Below the pieces are notes generated by a model, which saw nothing but the letters and a program-made list of their open reading frames with translations, had not been told where the DNA came from and searched no databases. The position numbers and the translations under genes are program-made. A stretch of 64,000 bases of DNA from Azospirillum formosense (GTDB lineage Bacteria > Pseudomonadota > Alphaproteobacteria > Azospirillales > Azospirillaceae): positions 2,355,501 through 2,419,500 of the forward strand of contig NZ_CP159402.1 of assembly GCF_040500525.1 (NCBI RefSeq). Direction: 5' to 3'. The first letter of the stretch is position 1, and each line of letters opens with the position of its first letter. Positions 30,906 to 39,586 of this stretch are shown here, one piece after another.

Positions 30906-32723
30906 TCAGTGGTTCAGGTGGAAGTGGTAGGCGAGCAGTTCCTTGAACTTCTTCACCAGCGCCAGACAGTCCTTGAACTGGTCGCGGTCGAGCTTGCCCA
31001 GGGAGTCCGTGCGGACGAGGTTGTCGGTCTGGGTGCCGGACGCGCTGCCGTCCAGCCCGGCCTTCAGCCGCAGCGTGGACAGGAAGGTGAAGGCGTCGGC
31101 CAGCTCGCCCGCCACGCCGCGGTCCAGCACGCCTTGGTCGGCGAGCGCCCAGATGCGTTCGGTCGTGTTGGTCTCCGTCCTGTGCTTCTCCAACGCCAGC
31201 GCGCGGACGCCGTGGACGATGGGGAAGATGCCCGCCTTCTTGATGTCCACCGCCTCGCTGCGGCGACGCTCGAACAGCCCGCCGAACAGGCCCGACGGGG
31301 TGTCGAAGGCCAGCGCCGGACGGGCGAAGGCGGTGAAGAACATCTGGTTGTCCTGCAGCCGGCCGAGCAGGTAGCCCTTCGCCTCGGCCAGCAGGGCGGC
31401 GTCCCCGGCCACCGCCGCCGCGTCGTAGAAGATGGCGAGGTTCATCTGCGCCGCCTCGTCGGGGCGGTGGATCCAGTGGAAGAGGGAATCCTTGTAGTGC
31501 GCCAGCGGGCGCGTCCAGTCCGGGTTGGAGACCATGATGCGCCCCGGGCAGGGCGGGTAGCCGAACGCCACCAGATGGCGGGTGAAGGCGTCGGTCACCT
31601 GGGACAGCGTCGGGCAGTCGTAGCCGTCGCGCAGGATCAGCCCGTTGTCCTGGTCGGTCTTCAGAAGCTGCTCGCCGCGCCCCTCGCTGCCCATGACGAT
31701 CAGGCAGGCGTTGGCCAGCAGGTCGGGTGGCGCCAGCAGCTCGAACAGGCGGCGGAAGATCTTGCGGTTCAGCTCGGTCACGAGGTCGGCGATGAAGGAC
31801 ACCTTGACGCCCGTGCCGTGCAGCGTGCGGATCAGCCCGACGATGTCCTGGCTGGCCCGGCCCAGATCCTCCGGCGTGGCGGCGCGGTCGACCTTCAGCG
31901 CGACGACCTGGGAATGGTTGGACAGGACGGCCAGCAGGTCGGTCTGCTCCAGAAGGCCGGCGACCGCGCCCTGCTCGGTGATGACCAGACGGCGCACCGA
32001 ATGCTTGGTCATCAGGATCAGCGCGTTGAACAGCAGGTCGTCGCGGTCCAGCGCCAGCAGCTCGTAGCGGGCGAGCGGCCCGACCGGGCTGTCCACCGGG
32101 CGCCCCTCCAGCACCACGAGATCGCGCAGGTCGGTGCCGGTCAGGATGCCGACGCGGCCCCCGTTTCCTGGATCGCCGTCGCGGACCAGCACGCTGCTCG
32201 CCTGGTTGCGCTTCATCGCCGCCGCCGCGTCGCGCAGGGACGCCCCGGCCTCGACGAAGACCGGCGGGTGGAGATAGGCCTGCCGGATGCGCGCCATGGT
32301 CAGCGCGGCGGTCTCGCGGTTGGACCGTTCGTTGGCCAGCGCGCTCAGCCGGTCGGCGAAGCCCTGCTGGATCACCGCGCCGAAGGCGGCGTTCTCATGC
32401 GCCAGTTCGAGAAGGATCGGACGGGGCACCAGATCGCACAGCGTGTCCTCCGCCGCGACGAAGCTGCGCGCCTGCCCGTCGGAGAACAGCGCCTGGAGGT
32501 CGAAGCTGTCGTGGGCGCCGTGCACCGCCACCACCTCGCCGCCGCGGCGTTCATGGACCAGCCCCTGCCGCACCACGAACAGGCAATCCGCCGGCTCGTC
32601 CCGGCTCAGGATCACCCCGTCCCGCGCGTAGACGCCGAGGTCGAGCGCCGCGGCGAGCCGCTGCCGCTGCTCCGGCGTCAGGCGGTCGAAGGGGGAGACG
32701 GAGAAATCGAAGGCGTCGGACAA
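30906..32723 (-). CDS. DUF294 nucleotidyltransferase-like protein with cNMP-binding and CBS domains
   Basis: A 605-aa soluble signalling protein: an N-terminal cyclic-nucleotide-binding-type domain (about 1-130), a pair of CBS domains (about 155-280), a GlnD-like nucleotidyltransferase domain (DUF294) with GSEGRGEQLLKTDQDNGLI (the GSxGRxE and DxD metal site are intact), and a DUF294 C-terminal helical domain. Such proteins are thought to regulate targets by nucleotide transfer in response to adenine nucleotides; the target is unknown. I choose TTG at 32723, with GGAG 6 bases upstream; the longer in-frame TTG at 32768 lies inside the terminator of the upstream acetate operon and is unlikely. 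Confidence 0.88.
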   Translation of the reverse strand: MSDAFDFSVSPFDRLTPEQRQRLAAALDLGVYARDGVILSRDEPADCLFVVRQGLVHERRGGEVVAVHGAHDSFDLQALFSDGQARSFVAAEDTLCDLVPRPILLELAHENAAFGAVIQQGFADRLSALANERSNRETAALTMARIRQAYLHPPVFVEAGASLRDAAAAMKRNQASSVLVRDGDPGNGGRVGILTGTDLRDLVVLEGRPVDSPVGPLARYELLALDRDDLLFNALILMTKHSVRRLVITEQGAVAGLLEQTDLLAVLSNHSQVVALKVDRAATPEDLGRASQDIVGLIRTLHGTGVKVSFIADLVTELNRKIFRRLFELLAPPDLLANACLIVMGSEGRGEQLLKTDQDNGLILRDGYDCPTLSQVTDAFTRHLVAFGYPPCPGRIMVSNPDWTRPLAHYKDSLFHWIHRPDEAAQMNLAIFYDAAAVAGDAALLAEAKGYLLGRLQDNQMFFTAFARPALAFDTPSGLFGGLFERRRSEAVDIKKAGIFPIVHGVRALALEKHRTETNTTERIWALADQGVLDRGVAGELADAFTFLSTLRLKAGLDGSASGTQTDNLVRTDSLGKLDRDQFKDCLALVKKFKELLAYHFHLNH

Positions 32724-32749
32724 AACCCGCTCCACGAACCGGTGGGGTG

Positions 32750-32790
32750 AATAAAAAAGGCGCCCCAAGACCGCGGTCTTGAGGCGCCTT
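32750..32790 (-). terminator. Rho-independent terminator of the yjcH-actP operon
   Basis: AAGGCGCC (32757-32764) pairs with GGCGCCTT (32783-32790) and CAAGACC (32766-32772) with GGTCTTG (32775-32781), giving a 15-bp stem with one mismatch and a minimal loop. Read on the minus strand it is followed by a T tract. It separates actP from the DUF294 gene. Confidence 0.92.
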
Positions 32791-32841
32791 GAAGATTACA
32801 CCAGCCCCTTCATCTGCGGAAGGCGGGTGCGACCATTCGCA

Positions 32842-34563
32842 TTAGTGAGCGGAAGCCCCTTCGGCGCCCAGGCCGGTCTGCGACCGGATGTACTGGGCCT
32901 TGTAAGCCTCGCGCTCGTCCTGCGCGGCCTTGCTGTTGTCGGTGATCGAGAAGAACCAGATCGCCAGGAACGACAGCGGGATGGTGAAGACGCCCGGGTT
33001 GTCGTACGGGAAGAGGGCGGCCGGGTTGCCCAGCACCGACTTCCACACGGTCGGGCCCAGGATCAGCAGCGTCACCGAGGAGATCAGGCCGATCCAGCCG
33101 CCGAGAACGGCGCCACGGGTGGTCATCCGGCTCCAGAACATCGACATCAGCAGAACCGGGAAGTTCGCCGAGGCCGCGATCACGAAGGCGAGGCCGACCA
33201 TGAAGGCCACGTTCTGGTTCTCGAAGGCGATGCCGAGGAAGATCGAGACGATGCCGATGACCACGGTGGTGATCTTCGACACGCGGATCTCGTCATGCTC
33301 CGACGCGCGGCCCTTGGCGATCACCGAGGCGTACAGGTCGTGCGACACGGCCGAGGCGCCGGCCAGCGTCAGGCCCGCGACCACCGCGAGGATCGTGGCG
33401 AAGGCCACCGCCGAGATGAAGCCGAAGAACAGGTCGCCGCCCACCGCGTGCGCGGTGTGGATGGCCGCCATGTTGGAGCCGCCGATGATCATCGACGGGT
33501 TGGGCTTGCCGCCTGCCGCCGCCAGCTTGGCCGCGTCGAGGAACGGATAGGTGTTGGTGACGGGATCCGGGGCCAGCAGCAGCACGATGGCGCCGAAGCC
33601 GATGATGAAGGTCAGGATGTAGAAGTAGCCGATGAAGCCGGTGGCGTAGAACACCGACTTGCGGGCCTCCTTGGCGTCCGACACCGTGAAGAAGCGCATC
33701 AGGATGTGCGGCAGGCCGGCGGTGCCGAACATCAGCGCCATGCCCAGCGAGATCGCCGAGACCGGGTCGGTGATGAGGGCGCCCGGCGCCATGATGCCGG
33801 TCGCCTTCGGGTGGACCTGCACGGCCGTGGAGAACATCGCCTCCGGGCTGAAGCCGAACTTGGCGAGCACCGCGAAGGCCATGAAGGAGGCGCCCGACAG
33901 CAGCAGCACGGCCTTGATGATCTGCACCCAGGTGGTGGCGAGCATGCCGCCGAAGGTCACGTAGGCGATCATCAGGACGCCGACGATCACCACCGCCCAC
34001 AGGTAGTCCATGCCGAACAGCAGCTGGATCAGCTTGCCGGCGCCGACCATCTGGGCGATCAGGTAGAAGGTCACCGTGGCGAGCGAGCCGCAGGCGGCCA
34101 TCGTGCGCATCGGGGTCTGCTGGAAGCGGTAGGAGGCGACGTCGGCGAAGGTGTACTTGCCGAGGTTGCGCAGGCGCTCAGCGACCAGGAACAGGATGAT
34201 CGGCCAGCCGACCAGCCAGCCCACCGAGAAGATCAGGCCGTCGAAGCCGGAGGTGTAGACGAGGCCGGCGATGCCGAGGAAGGAGGCCGCCGACATGTAG
34301 TCGCCGGCGATGGCAAGGCCGTTCTGGAAGCCGGTGATGCCGCCGCCCGCGGCGTAGAAGTCCTTCGCCGACTTCGTGCGGCGCGCCGCCCAGTAGGTGA
34401 TGCCGAGCGTGGCCAGCACGAAGACCAGGAACATGACGATCGCCGAGAAATTCGTCGCCTGCTTCTGGACCGCGCCTTCGACCGCCGCCGCGTGCACCGA
34501 CGCGGGGATGAGCGCGCCGGCCGCGACGGCCGCGACGCCCACACGATTGACCAGCGAACGCAT
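32842..34563 (-). CDS. actP: Cation/acetate symporter
   Basis: Inner-membrane sodium:solute symporter that imports acetate and related short carboxylates. The ~573-aa product starts with a signal-like segment ([20 protein letters not shown]) typical of ActP, followed by about 13 membrane helices. SSS-family features include [25 protein letters not shown], the [15 protein letters not shown] loop and [15 protein letters not shown]. It follows the DUF485 gene with overlapping codons (GTGATG around the stop), so ATG 34563 and GTG 34566 are both possible starts. GGAGGAG lies 8 bases before the ATG. A strong terminator follows. Confidence 0.96.
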   Translation of the reverse strand: MRSLVNRVGVAAVAAGALIPASVHAAAVEGAVQKQATNFSAIVMFLVFVLATLGITYWAARRTKSAKDFYAAGGGITGFQNGLAIAGDYMSAASFLGIAGLVYTSGFDGLIFSVGWLVGWPIILFLVAERLRNLGKYTFADVASYRFQQTPMRTMAACGSLATVTFYLIAQMVGAGKLIQLLFGMDYLWAVVIVGVLMIAYVTFGGMLATTWVQIIKAVLLLSGASFMAFAVLAKFGFSPEAMFSTAVQVHPKATGIMAPGALITDPVSAISLGMALMFGTAGLPHILMRFFTVSDAKEARKSVFYATGFIGYFYILTFIIGFGAIVLLLAPDPVTNTYPFLDAAKLAAAGGKPNPSMIIGGSNMAAIHTAHAVGGDLFFGFISAVAFATILAVVAGLTLAGASAVSHDLYASVIAKGRASEHDEIRVSKITTVVIGIVSIFLGIAFENQNVAFMVGLAFVIAASANFPVLLMSMFWSRMTTRGAVLGGWIGLISSVTLLILGPTVWKSVLGNPAALFPYDNPGVFTIPLSFLAIWFFSITDNSKAAQDEREAYKAQYIRSQTGLGAEGASAH

Positions 34564-34865
34564 CACTTCGACTCCTCCATGATCTGCCGGTTCAGCTCAT
34601 CGAACTCGCCGTTCGCCCGGTGCACGTAGATTCCGGTCAGGATGAAGGCCGAGATGATGGTGAAGAGGCCGACGGGGATACCCCAGGTGGTCACGCCGTT
34701 GCCGATCGGGGTACCCAGGAACCCCTTGCCGAAGGCGACCAGCAGGATGAAGCCGAAGTAGATGACGAGCATGGCGATCGAAAGCGTCCACGCGAATGCG
34801 CTACGCTTCTGCACCAGCTCCTGAAACTTGGGATTCGCGAGAATCCTCTGAGCGTTTTCTTTCAT
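34563..34865 (-). CDS. yjcH: DUF485 inner-membrane protein, YjcH family
   Basis: A 100-aa protein with two membrane helices (about 25-47 and 60-82) and the DUF485 pattern [19 protein letters not shown]. YjcH is regularly encoded just upstream of actP and cotranscribed with it; it may assist the transporter. It is the first gene of the acetate uptake operon. Confidence 0.93.
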   Translation of the reverse strand: MKENAQRILANPKFQELVQKRSAFAWTLSIAMLVIYFGFILLVAFGKGFLGTPIGNGVTTWGIPVGLFTIISAFILTGIYVHRANGEFDELNRQIMEESK

Positions 34866-34920
34866 AGTGCGTCCCCTCGCGAGTGCCGAGCGATTTTTGC
34901 AAGGTCATATTAGACACTCG

Positions 34921-34932
34921 GACCATATGGTC
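34921..34932. promoter_or_regulatory. 12-bp perfect palindrome upstream of yjcH-actP
   Basis: GACCATATGGTC, about 55 bases upstream of the yjcH start, in an AT-rich stretch likely to hold the promoter. It could be the operator of a dimeric regulator of acetate uptake. The 218-base gap (34866-35083) holds no gene. Confidence 0.4.
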
Positions 34933-35083
34933 TTTGTAACGAACTATCCCGTCAACAACTTTGATGCAGGCCAACCGCTAAAAAGCGCCTTGACGCAGCC
35001 CGCGGCCGTTGTTCCGGAGGTTCGTTCACTAACCCATGGCAGCGAAAGGGCGATGGGGGCACGAAATATTGTGAAGCCTGGGC

Positions 35084-35608
35084 TTAAGAATTGGTGCGCG
35101 GAAGCCAAGGTATGCGACCAAAAGTCACACCTTCCTCCTTCAACTCCTCCGCTTCCTTGTCGGTGGCCTCGCCGTAGATTCCGCGCGGATCGGTTTCGCC
35201 ATAATGGATGCGCCGCGCCTCTTCGGCGAAGCGGTTCCCGACGTAATCGCAATTCGTTTCAACCGTGCGGCGAATTTCCGTCAATTGACGCATGACCTCC
35301 GCCGCGAAGCGCTCGCGCAGTTCCGCCGGAACGGACGGGGTCGCGGTCGCCGGGGAAACGGCGGGGGCCGCCGCGCCGCCGCCCGCCGCGGGCACAGCCT
35401 CCGGCGCGCCGCCCTCCCGGGCCGCGTCGTCCCTGGCGTGGCCCCCCTTGGCGATGCGCGGGGCCATGGGGGCCTTGGTGATGTGCGTGTCGCCGCAGAC
35501 CGGGCAGGCGATGGCTTTGGCGGCGGCCTGCGTCTCGTAGGCGTCGCCGTTGCGGAACCAGGCTTCGAACCGGTGGTCGGCCGTGCATTTCAGAACGAAG
35601 AGGATCAT
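35084..35608 (-). CDS. DUF1178 family protein
   Basis: A 174-aa cytoplasmic protein. The N-terminus MILFVLKCTADHRFEAWFRN and the pair IACPVCGDTHITKAPMAP form a probable zinc ribbon, and the C-terminal helix with AEEARRIHYGETDPRGIYGEAT is the most conserved part of the family. The middle is Ala/Pro-rich. Function is unknown. In many alphaproteobacteria DUF1178 follows grxC and a nitrilase gene; here those genes lie 2 kb away. ATG at 35608 is preferred over the longer in-frame start at 35650. Confidence 0.9.
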   Translation of the reverse strand: MILFVLKCTADHRFEAWFRNGDAYETQAAAKAIACPVCGDTHITKAPMAPRIAKGGHARDDAAREGGAPEAVPAAGGGAAAPAVSPATATPSVPAELRERFAAEVMRQLTEIRRTVETNCDYVGNRFAEEARRIHYGETDPRGIYGEATDKEAEELKEEGVTFGRIPWLPRTNS

Positions 35609-35739
35609 GTCCCCGTCGGATGCTCCAGGATGAGAAGAACGGATGGTCATGATATACGGTCGGTGACCGGTTGCCAGTTCAGCACGACCCCGGCGTCGCG
35701 GTCAAACACGCGTCACGAACGAGCGGGAGCGTCCGTCCC

Positions 35740-36360
35740 TTGTCCACACCGTCCACCACCGGATCGCCGCAAGCCGGATCGCCGCACGCCGCGATCAGCC
35801 CGCCCTCTCCCTGGGTCGCGCGTTTCGCGCCGCTGGTGCGGGCGGGCGGCCCGGTCCTCGATCTCGCCTGCGGGTCGGGACGGCACCTGCGGCTGTTCCG
35901 GTCGCGCAACCATCCGGTGGTCGGGCTGGACCGCGACCTGCGCGGGGTGGCCGACCTCTCGGGGGCGGCGGGGGTGGAGCTGGTGGAGGCCGATCTGGAA
36001 AACGGGGCGCCGGTGCCGCTGCTGCGCGACCGCCGCTTCGCCGCGATCGTGGTGACCAACTACCTGCACCGCCCGCTGTTCCCGGCCATCCTCGACGCCC
36101 TGGAGCCGGGCGGCCTTCTCCTTTATGAGACCTTCGCCCTGGGCAACGCCCGTTTCGGCCGCCCCGCCTCGCCCGCCTTCCTGCTGCGCAGCGGCGAGCT
36201 TCTGGAGATGGCGCGCGGGCGTCTCCAGGTCGTCGCCTACGAGCATGGCGAGGTCGCGTCACCCAAGGCCGCGGTGGTGCAGCGGCTGTGCGCGGTCAAG
36301 GACCTGGAGGCCGGAAGCGGCCTGGACGGCGACCCGGAGCCCCGACCGCTTCCCGGTTGA
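35740..36360 (+). CDS. Class I SAM-dependent methyltransferase
   Basis: A methyltransferase of about 206 aa with motif I PVLDLACGSGRHLRLF, the ribose-contact VVGLDRDL, VELVEADLENG and FAAIVVTNYLHRPL. It resembles the small TehB-like methyltransferases; the substrate is unknown. The start is unclear: TTG at 35740 follows GGGAG by 9 bases, and TTG at 35671 would add 23 residues. The first ~25 residues are Ser/Pro-rich and probably disordered. Divergent from the DUF1178 gene. Confidence 0.8.
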   Translation: MSTPSTTGSPQAGSPHAAISPPSPWVARFAPLVRAGGPVLDLACGSGRHLRLFRSRNHPVVGLDRDLRGVADLSGAAGVELVEADLENGAPVPLLRDRRFAAIVVTNYLHRPLFPAILDALEPGGLLLYETFALGNARFGRPASPAFLLRSGELLEMARGRLQVVAYEHGEVASPKAAVVQRLCAVKDLEAGSGLDGDPEPRPLPG

Positions 36361-36433
36361 TGGCCGCTTGATGGCCGCCTGACCACCGCGCGCCGTCGAA
36401 CATTACAAATAATTCAACATCTGTTCATATGAA

Positions 36434-36462
36434 TTGACGCTTGAAAACGGGGTCGCTAGGGT
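36434..36462 (+). promoter_or_regulatory. Candidate sigma-70 promoter of the mntP transcript
   Basis: TTGACG (36434-36439), a 17-base spacer and TAGGGT (36457-36462), with an AT-rich stretch and the palindrome TTCATATGAA just upstream. The predicted start falls shortly before the riboswitch, as expected. Confidence 0.45.
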
Positions 36463-36474
36463 CCGCCCGCGTTT

Positions 36475-36584
36475 TTGGGGAGTAACCGTCCTTCGCCACG
36501 CCGCGAAGGAGCCTGCGTCAACAAACTCGGTCCGGGCGACCGTGGCGCAGACGGCACCGGCGAAGCCGGGCTTGGTGAGACCAA
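36475..36584 (+). ncRNA. yybP-ykoY manganese riboswitch aptamer
   Basis: The two conserved halves of the yybP-ykoY aptamer are present: GGGGAGTAA at 36477-36485 and GGTGAGACC at 36574-36582. They are closed by TTGG (36475-36478) with CCAA (36581-36584). Next to the first half is a perfect 7-bp hairpin, CCTTCGC (36490-36496) with GCGAAGG (36503-36509). CTGCG (36513-36517) can pair with CGCAG (36546-36550), and CCGGC-GAA-GCCGG forms a further hairpin before the second half. This RNA class senses Mn2+, and the gene downstream encodes a manganese exporter, which is the classical association. Confidence 0.85.
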
Positions 36585-36629
36585 CGGCGCGACGTCCCGG
36601 AGGGCCATGGGACCGTCGCGCCGTCGGTC
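36579..36629 (+). promoter_or_regulatory. Riboswitch expression platform: long hairpin competing with the aptamer
   Basis: CGGCGCGACG (36585-36594) pairs perfectly with CGTCGCGCCG (36614-36623) and TCCC (36595-36598) with GGGA (36609-36612). The stem can extend by pairing GACC (36579-36582, part of the aptamer's GAGACC core) with GGTC (36626-36629). Mn2+-bound aptamer and extended hairpin are therefore mutually exclusive. There is no T tract, so control is more likely translational or Rho-dependent. Confidence 0.6.
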
Positions 36630-36654
36630 CGTCTTGGCCCAGGGGATTCCCGGT

Positions 36655-37233
36655 TTGACCGCAACCACTCTTCTGCTTCTCGGCTTCAGCCTGTCGGTGG
36701 ACGCCTTCGCCGCGGCCGTCGGCAAGGGCGCGGCGAGCGAGCGCGCGCGGCTGGTCGACGCGCTCCGCGTCGGCGCCTATTTCGGTTTCTTCGAAGCCGT
36801 CACCCCGGCCCTGGGCTGGATGGTCGGCATCGCCGTCAGCGCCTGGATCGCCAGCGTCGACCATTGGGTCGCCTTCGGGCTGCTCGCCCTGGTCGGCGGC
36901 AACATGATCCGCCAGGGCATGAGGACGGAGGCCGCGCCGGAATCCGGGGAACAACCGGCGCGCAAGGGTCAGCTCGGCCCCATGCAGCTCGTCCTCACCG
37001 CGCTGGCGACCAGCATCGACGCCAGCGCGGTCGGCGTCAGCCTCGCCGTGGTCGACGTGAACATCGTCCAGGCCTGCGTCATCATCGGTCTGGTGACCGC
37101 GGTCATGGCCTTCGGCGGCGTGCTGATCGGGCGCAAGGCCGGTCCGCTGCTCGGCCGCAAGGCGGAGATTCTCGGCGGTCTCGCCCTGCTCGGCATCGGC
37201 ACCAAGATCCTGGTCGAGCACACGCTGCTCTGA
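36655..37233 (+). CDS. mntP: Manganese efflux pump MntP
   Basis: Exports Mn2+ across the inner membrane. The 192-aa protein has six membrane helices in two repeats, each with the acidic DAFAAAVGKGA or SIDASAVGVSLA motif of the family. The TTG at 36655 is preferred: it aligns with the E. coli MntP N-terminus (TATTLLLLGFSLSVDAFA) and has AGGGGA 8 bases upstream. An ATG at 36607 would add 16 residues but lies in the loop of the leader hairpin. A yybP-ykoY riboswitch precedes it, so expression should rise with manganese. Confidence 0.93.
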   Translation: MTATTLLLLGFSLSVDAFAAAVGKGAASERARLVDALRVGAYFGFFEAVTPALGWMVGIAVSAWIASVDHWVAFGLLALVGGNMIRQGMRTEAAPESGEQPARKGQLGPMQLVLTALATSIDASAVGVSLAVVDVNIVQACVIIGLVTAVMAFGGVLIGRKAGPLLGRKAEILGGLALLGIGTKILVEHTLL

Positions 37234-37272
37234 CCTCTCCCGGCGGCGCCCCGCCCGCTCGGAAGGCCCCCG

Positions 37273-38109
37273 TCAGAAGCCGACCCGGTCGAGCGTGAAG
37301 GTCCGGTCATGGGTGAGGGCCGGCACCATGCGGCGGGCCTCCTCGACGCGGTCCATGTCCAGTTCCGCCAGGACGAAGCCCACCGCCTCCTCGGCGTCGG
37401 CCAGCACCTCGCCCCAGGGGGCGACGATCAGGGAATGGCCGTAGGTCAGCCGTCCCTGGTCGTGGCTGCCGGTCTGGGCCGGGGCCAGGACGAAGCAGCC
37501 CGTCTCGATGGCGCGGGCGCGCAGCAGCGTGTGCCAGTGCGCCCGCCCGGTCGGGACCGTGAAGGCCGCCGGCACCGTCAGGATCGACGCCCCCGCCTGG
37601 GCCAGCGCCCGGTAGAGATAGGCGAAGCGCAGGTCGTAGCAGACGGTCATGCCGACCCCGCCCCACGGCGTGGCGGCCAGGACCGCGCGGTCGCCGGGCC
37701 GGAAGGTCGCGGACTCGCGGTAGCTCTCCCCGCCCTTCAGGTCGACGTCGAACATGTGGAGCTTGTCGTAATGGGCGACGGCCCGCCCCTCGGCGTCGAA
37801 CAGATAGCTGCGGTTGGCCACCCGCCCGTCGTCGAGCAGGACGCCCAGCGTCCCGGCGAGCAGCCAGGCCCCGGTCTCCCGCGCCAGGTCGGCGAAGAAG
37901 GGGATCGCCGGATGCTCGTCGGCCGTCCTCACCCGTTCCAGCACCTTGGCGCGGCCCTGCACGATCATGCTGACATTCTCGGGCAGGGCGATGAAGTCCG
38001 CTCCGGCGTCGCGCGCCCGGCGGACCAGATCGCCCGCCGCCTGAAGGTTCGGAAGGATTTCCGTGCCCGCGTTGACCTGGACGCAGGCAGCCTTCAGGAC
38101 GCCGCTCAT
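37273..38109 (-). CDS. Carbon-nitrogen hydrolase, nitrilase superfamily (Nit2-like)
   Basis: A 278-aa amidase. The catalytic triad is visible: Glu in [10 protein letters not shown], Lys in [12 protein letters not shown] and Cys in [15 protein letters not shown]. The [12 protein letters not shown] segment is that of the Nit1/Nit2 branch, whose members repair deaminated glutathione or hydrolyse omega-amides. Its ATG overlaps the grxC stop (ATGA), and the grxC-nitrilase pair is widely conserved in alphaproteobacteria, which favours a glutathione-related role. Confidence 0.92.
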   Translation of the reverse strand: MSGVLKAACVQVNAGTEILPNLQAAGDLVRRARDAGADFIALPENVSMIVQGRAKVLERVRTADEHPAIPFFADLARETGAWLLAGTLGVLLDDGRVANRSYLFDAEGRAVAHYDKLHMFDVDLKGGESYRESATFRPGDRAVLAATPWGGVGMTVCYDLRFAYLYRALAQAGASILTVPAAFTVPTGRAHWHTLLRARAIETGCFVLAPAQTGSHDQGRLTYGHSLIVAPWGEVLADAEEAVGFVLAELDMDRVEEARRMVPALTHDRTFTLDRVGF

Positions 38110-38369
38110 CCCCCGATTCCCAGGATGGGGTCGAGCTTGCCGGCACGGTCCAGCGCGTGAATGTCGTCGGAGCCGCCGTAGGGCTTCCCGTCGATGAAGA
38201 TCTGCGGAACCGTCATGCGCCCCTCGGCCCGCTGCACCATCTCCTCGCGGCGGCCCGGCTGCATGTAGAGGTCGATCTCCTCATACGCCACCCCCTTGCT
38301 GTCGAGCAGACGCTTGGCGCGCGAGCAATAGGGGCAGAAGGGCGTGGTGTAGATGACGACGTCGGCCAT
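38106..38369 (-). CDS. grxC: Glutaredoxin 3
   Basis: An 87-aa thiol oxidoreductase that uses glutathione to reduce disulfides. The dithiol active site is TTPFCPYCSRAK, with TVPQIFIDG (cis-proline) and GGSDDIHALDRAGKL as the glutathione-binding elements. GGAGGGCTCC precedes the start. First gene of a two-gene operon with the nitrilase-family protein. Confidence 0.96.
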   Translation of the reverse strand: MADVVIYTTPFCPYCSRAKRLLDSKGVAYEEIDLYMQPGRREEMVQRAEGRMTVPQIFIDGKPYGGSDDIHALDRAGKLDPILGIGG

Positions 38370-38458
38370 GCGGAGGGCTCCTTGGCTGTTTTGAACGGTT
38401 ATAAGATCAACCGCCGCACGGCGTCACCCGTTACGTTTTCATGGCTCACGTTCCCGGC

Positions 38459-39202
38459 TCACGTCTTGACGACGCGCGCCAGGGTCAGCGCGTCCACCCG
38501 CTCCGCCCCGGCGCGCAGCAGCACCCGCGCGCATTCCGACAGGGTGGCGCCGGTGGTCAGCACGTCGTCGACCAGCACGATCCGCTTTCCCGTCACCCGC
38601 GCCTCCAGCCCCGGCCGGACCGCGAAGGCGCCCTTGACGTTCCGCCGCCGCCCCGAGCGGTCGAGCCCGCCCTGCGACGGGGTGGAGCGGCGGCGGACCA
38701 GAAGGTCGGGAACCACCGGGCGCCCGGCCTGCCGCCCCGCCGCCTGGGCGAGCAGGGCCGCCTGGTTGTAGCGGCGCCGGAACAGCCGCAGCCGGTGCAG
38801 CGGCACCGGGGCCAGCAGATCGGCGTCGGCCAGCAGTTCCGCCCCGGCGCGGGCCAGCCACGCGCCATAGGCCCCGGCGGCGTGGATGCGGTCGCCGTGC
38901 TTGAAGCCGAGGACCAGCGGGCGGCTGCCGTCGTCGTAGGCCAGGACGGCGCGGGCGCGGGCGAAGAGCGGCGGCTCGGCGATGCAGGCGCCGCACAGCG
39001 GCTCGCCCTCCAGCGCGAACTCGAAGGGCGTGCCGCAACAGGCGCAGAGCGGGGGCGCGATGAAGCTCAGACCGCTCCAGCACGGCGCGCAGAGGCCGCC
39101 CTGCCGGTCCACCGCCCCGCCGCAGCACAGGCAGCGCGGCGGCAGCAGCGTGTCGAGAATCCCCGTCCAGAGGCTGGTCGCCAACCGCTGCGGAAAGGCC
39201 AT
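38459..39202 (-). CDS. ComF family phosphoribosyltransferase-like protein
   Basis: A 247-aa ComF-type protein. An N-terminal double zinc ribbon holds the cysteine pairs CLCC, CAPC, CACC and CGAC; the C-terminal phosphoribosyltransferase-fold domain has the PRPP loop IVLVDDVLTTGATLSECARVL. The family is needed for DNA uptake in some naturally competent bacteria, but its general role is unresolved. It is transcribed towards grxC, 89 bases away, which is a common neighbourhood in alphaproteobacteria. Confidence 0.93.
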   Translation of the reverse strand: MAFPQRLATSLWTGILDTLLPPRCLCCGGAVDRQGGLCAPCWSGLSFIAPPLCACCGTPFEFALEGEPLCGACIAEPPLFARARAVLAYDDGSRPLVLGFKHGDRIHAAGAYGAWLARAGAELLADADLLAPVPLHRLRLFRRRYNQAALLAQAAGRQAGRPVVPDLLVRRRSTPSQGGLDRSGRRRNVKGAFAVRPGLEARVTGKRIVLVDDVLTTGATLSECARVLLRAGAERVDALTLARVVKT

Positions 39203-39227
39203 GGCGGCGCGCCCCCCTCAGTCCAGG

Positions 39228-39494
39228 TCAGTTCAGGCCGGCGATGCGGTCGAAGATCACGAAGGTGTAGTCGCGCAGCGCGATGTAGATGGCCGGGCCG
39301 GTGATGAACAGGATCGCCAGCGTCGCGAAGATCTTGAGGTCCTGCTGCAGCGTCGATTCGTTGATGTTGGTCGCCTGCTGGAAGATGGTCAGCACCATGC
39401 CGAGCACCGTGGTGACGACGAGGACCGGGGTGGTGATCTTGATGATGACGATCAGCGCCTCGTAAGTGGCGCCGATGGCTTCCTCGATGCCCAT
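39228..39494 (-). CDS. fliQ: FliQ-like flagellar export gate protein
   Basis: An 88-aa protein of two membrane helices with the FliQ/SctS pattern: TTPVLVVTTVLGMVLTIFQ, ATNINESTLQQDLKIFATLAI and LFITGPAIYIALRDY. FliQ forms part of the FliPQR export gate of the flagellar type III apparatus. GGGAG lies 7 bases before ATG 39494, which gives the normal family length. No other flagellar or secretion gene is nearby: the neighbours are comF (25 bases downstream) and a divergent methyltransferase. It may be a true fliQ separated from its operon or a second copy. Confidence 0.85.
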   Translation of the reverse strand: MGIEEAIGATYEALIVIIKITTPVLVVTTVLGMVLTIFQQATNINESTLQQDLKIFATLAILFITGPAIYIALRDYTFVIFDRIAGLN

Positions 39495-39586
39495 GGCAAG
39501 CTCCCGCAGGTTCGGGGCCGACCATAGCACGGCCCCGCCCTTTCGCCGATGGTTGTAGCCCGCCGGGGCTGGGCTATATTGCGGGC

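Noticed and set aside
32723..32768. Longer N-terminus of the DUF294 protein starting at TTG 32768
   Set aside because: The added codons are the stem and T tract of the actP terminator; a better-spaced start lies at 32723.
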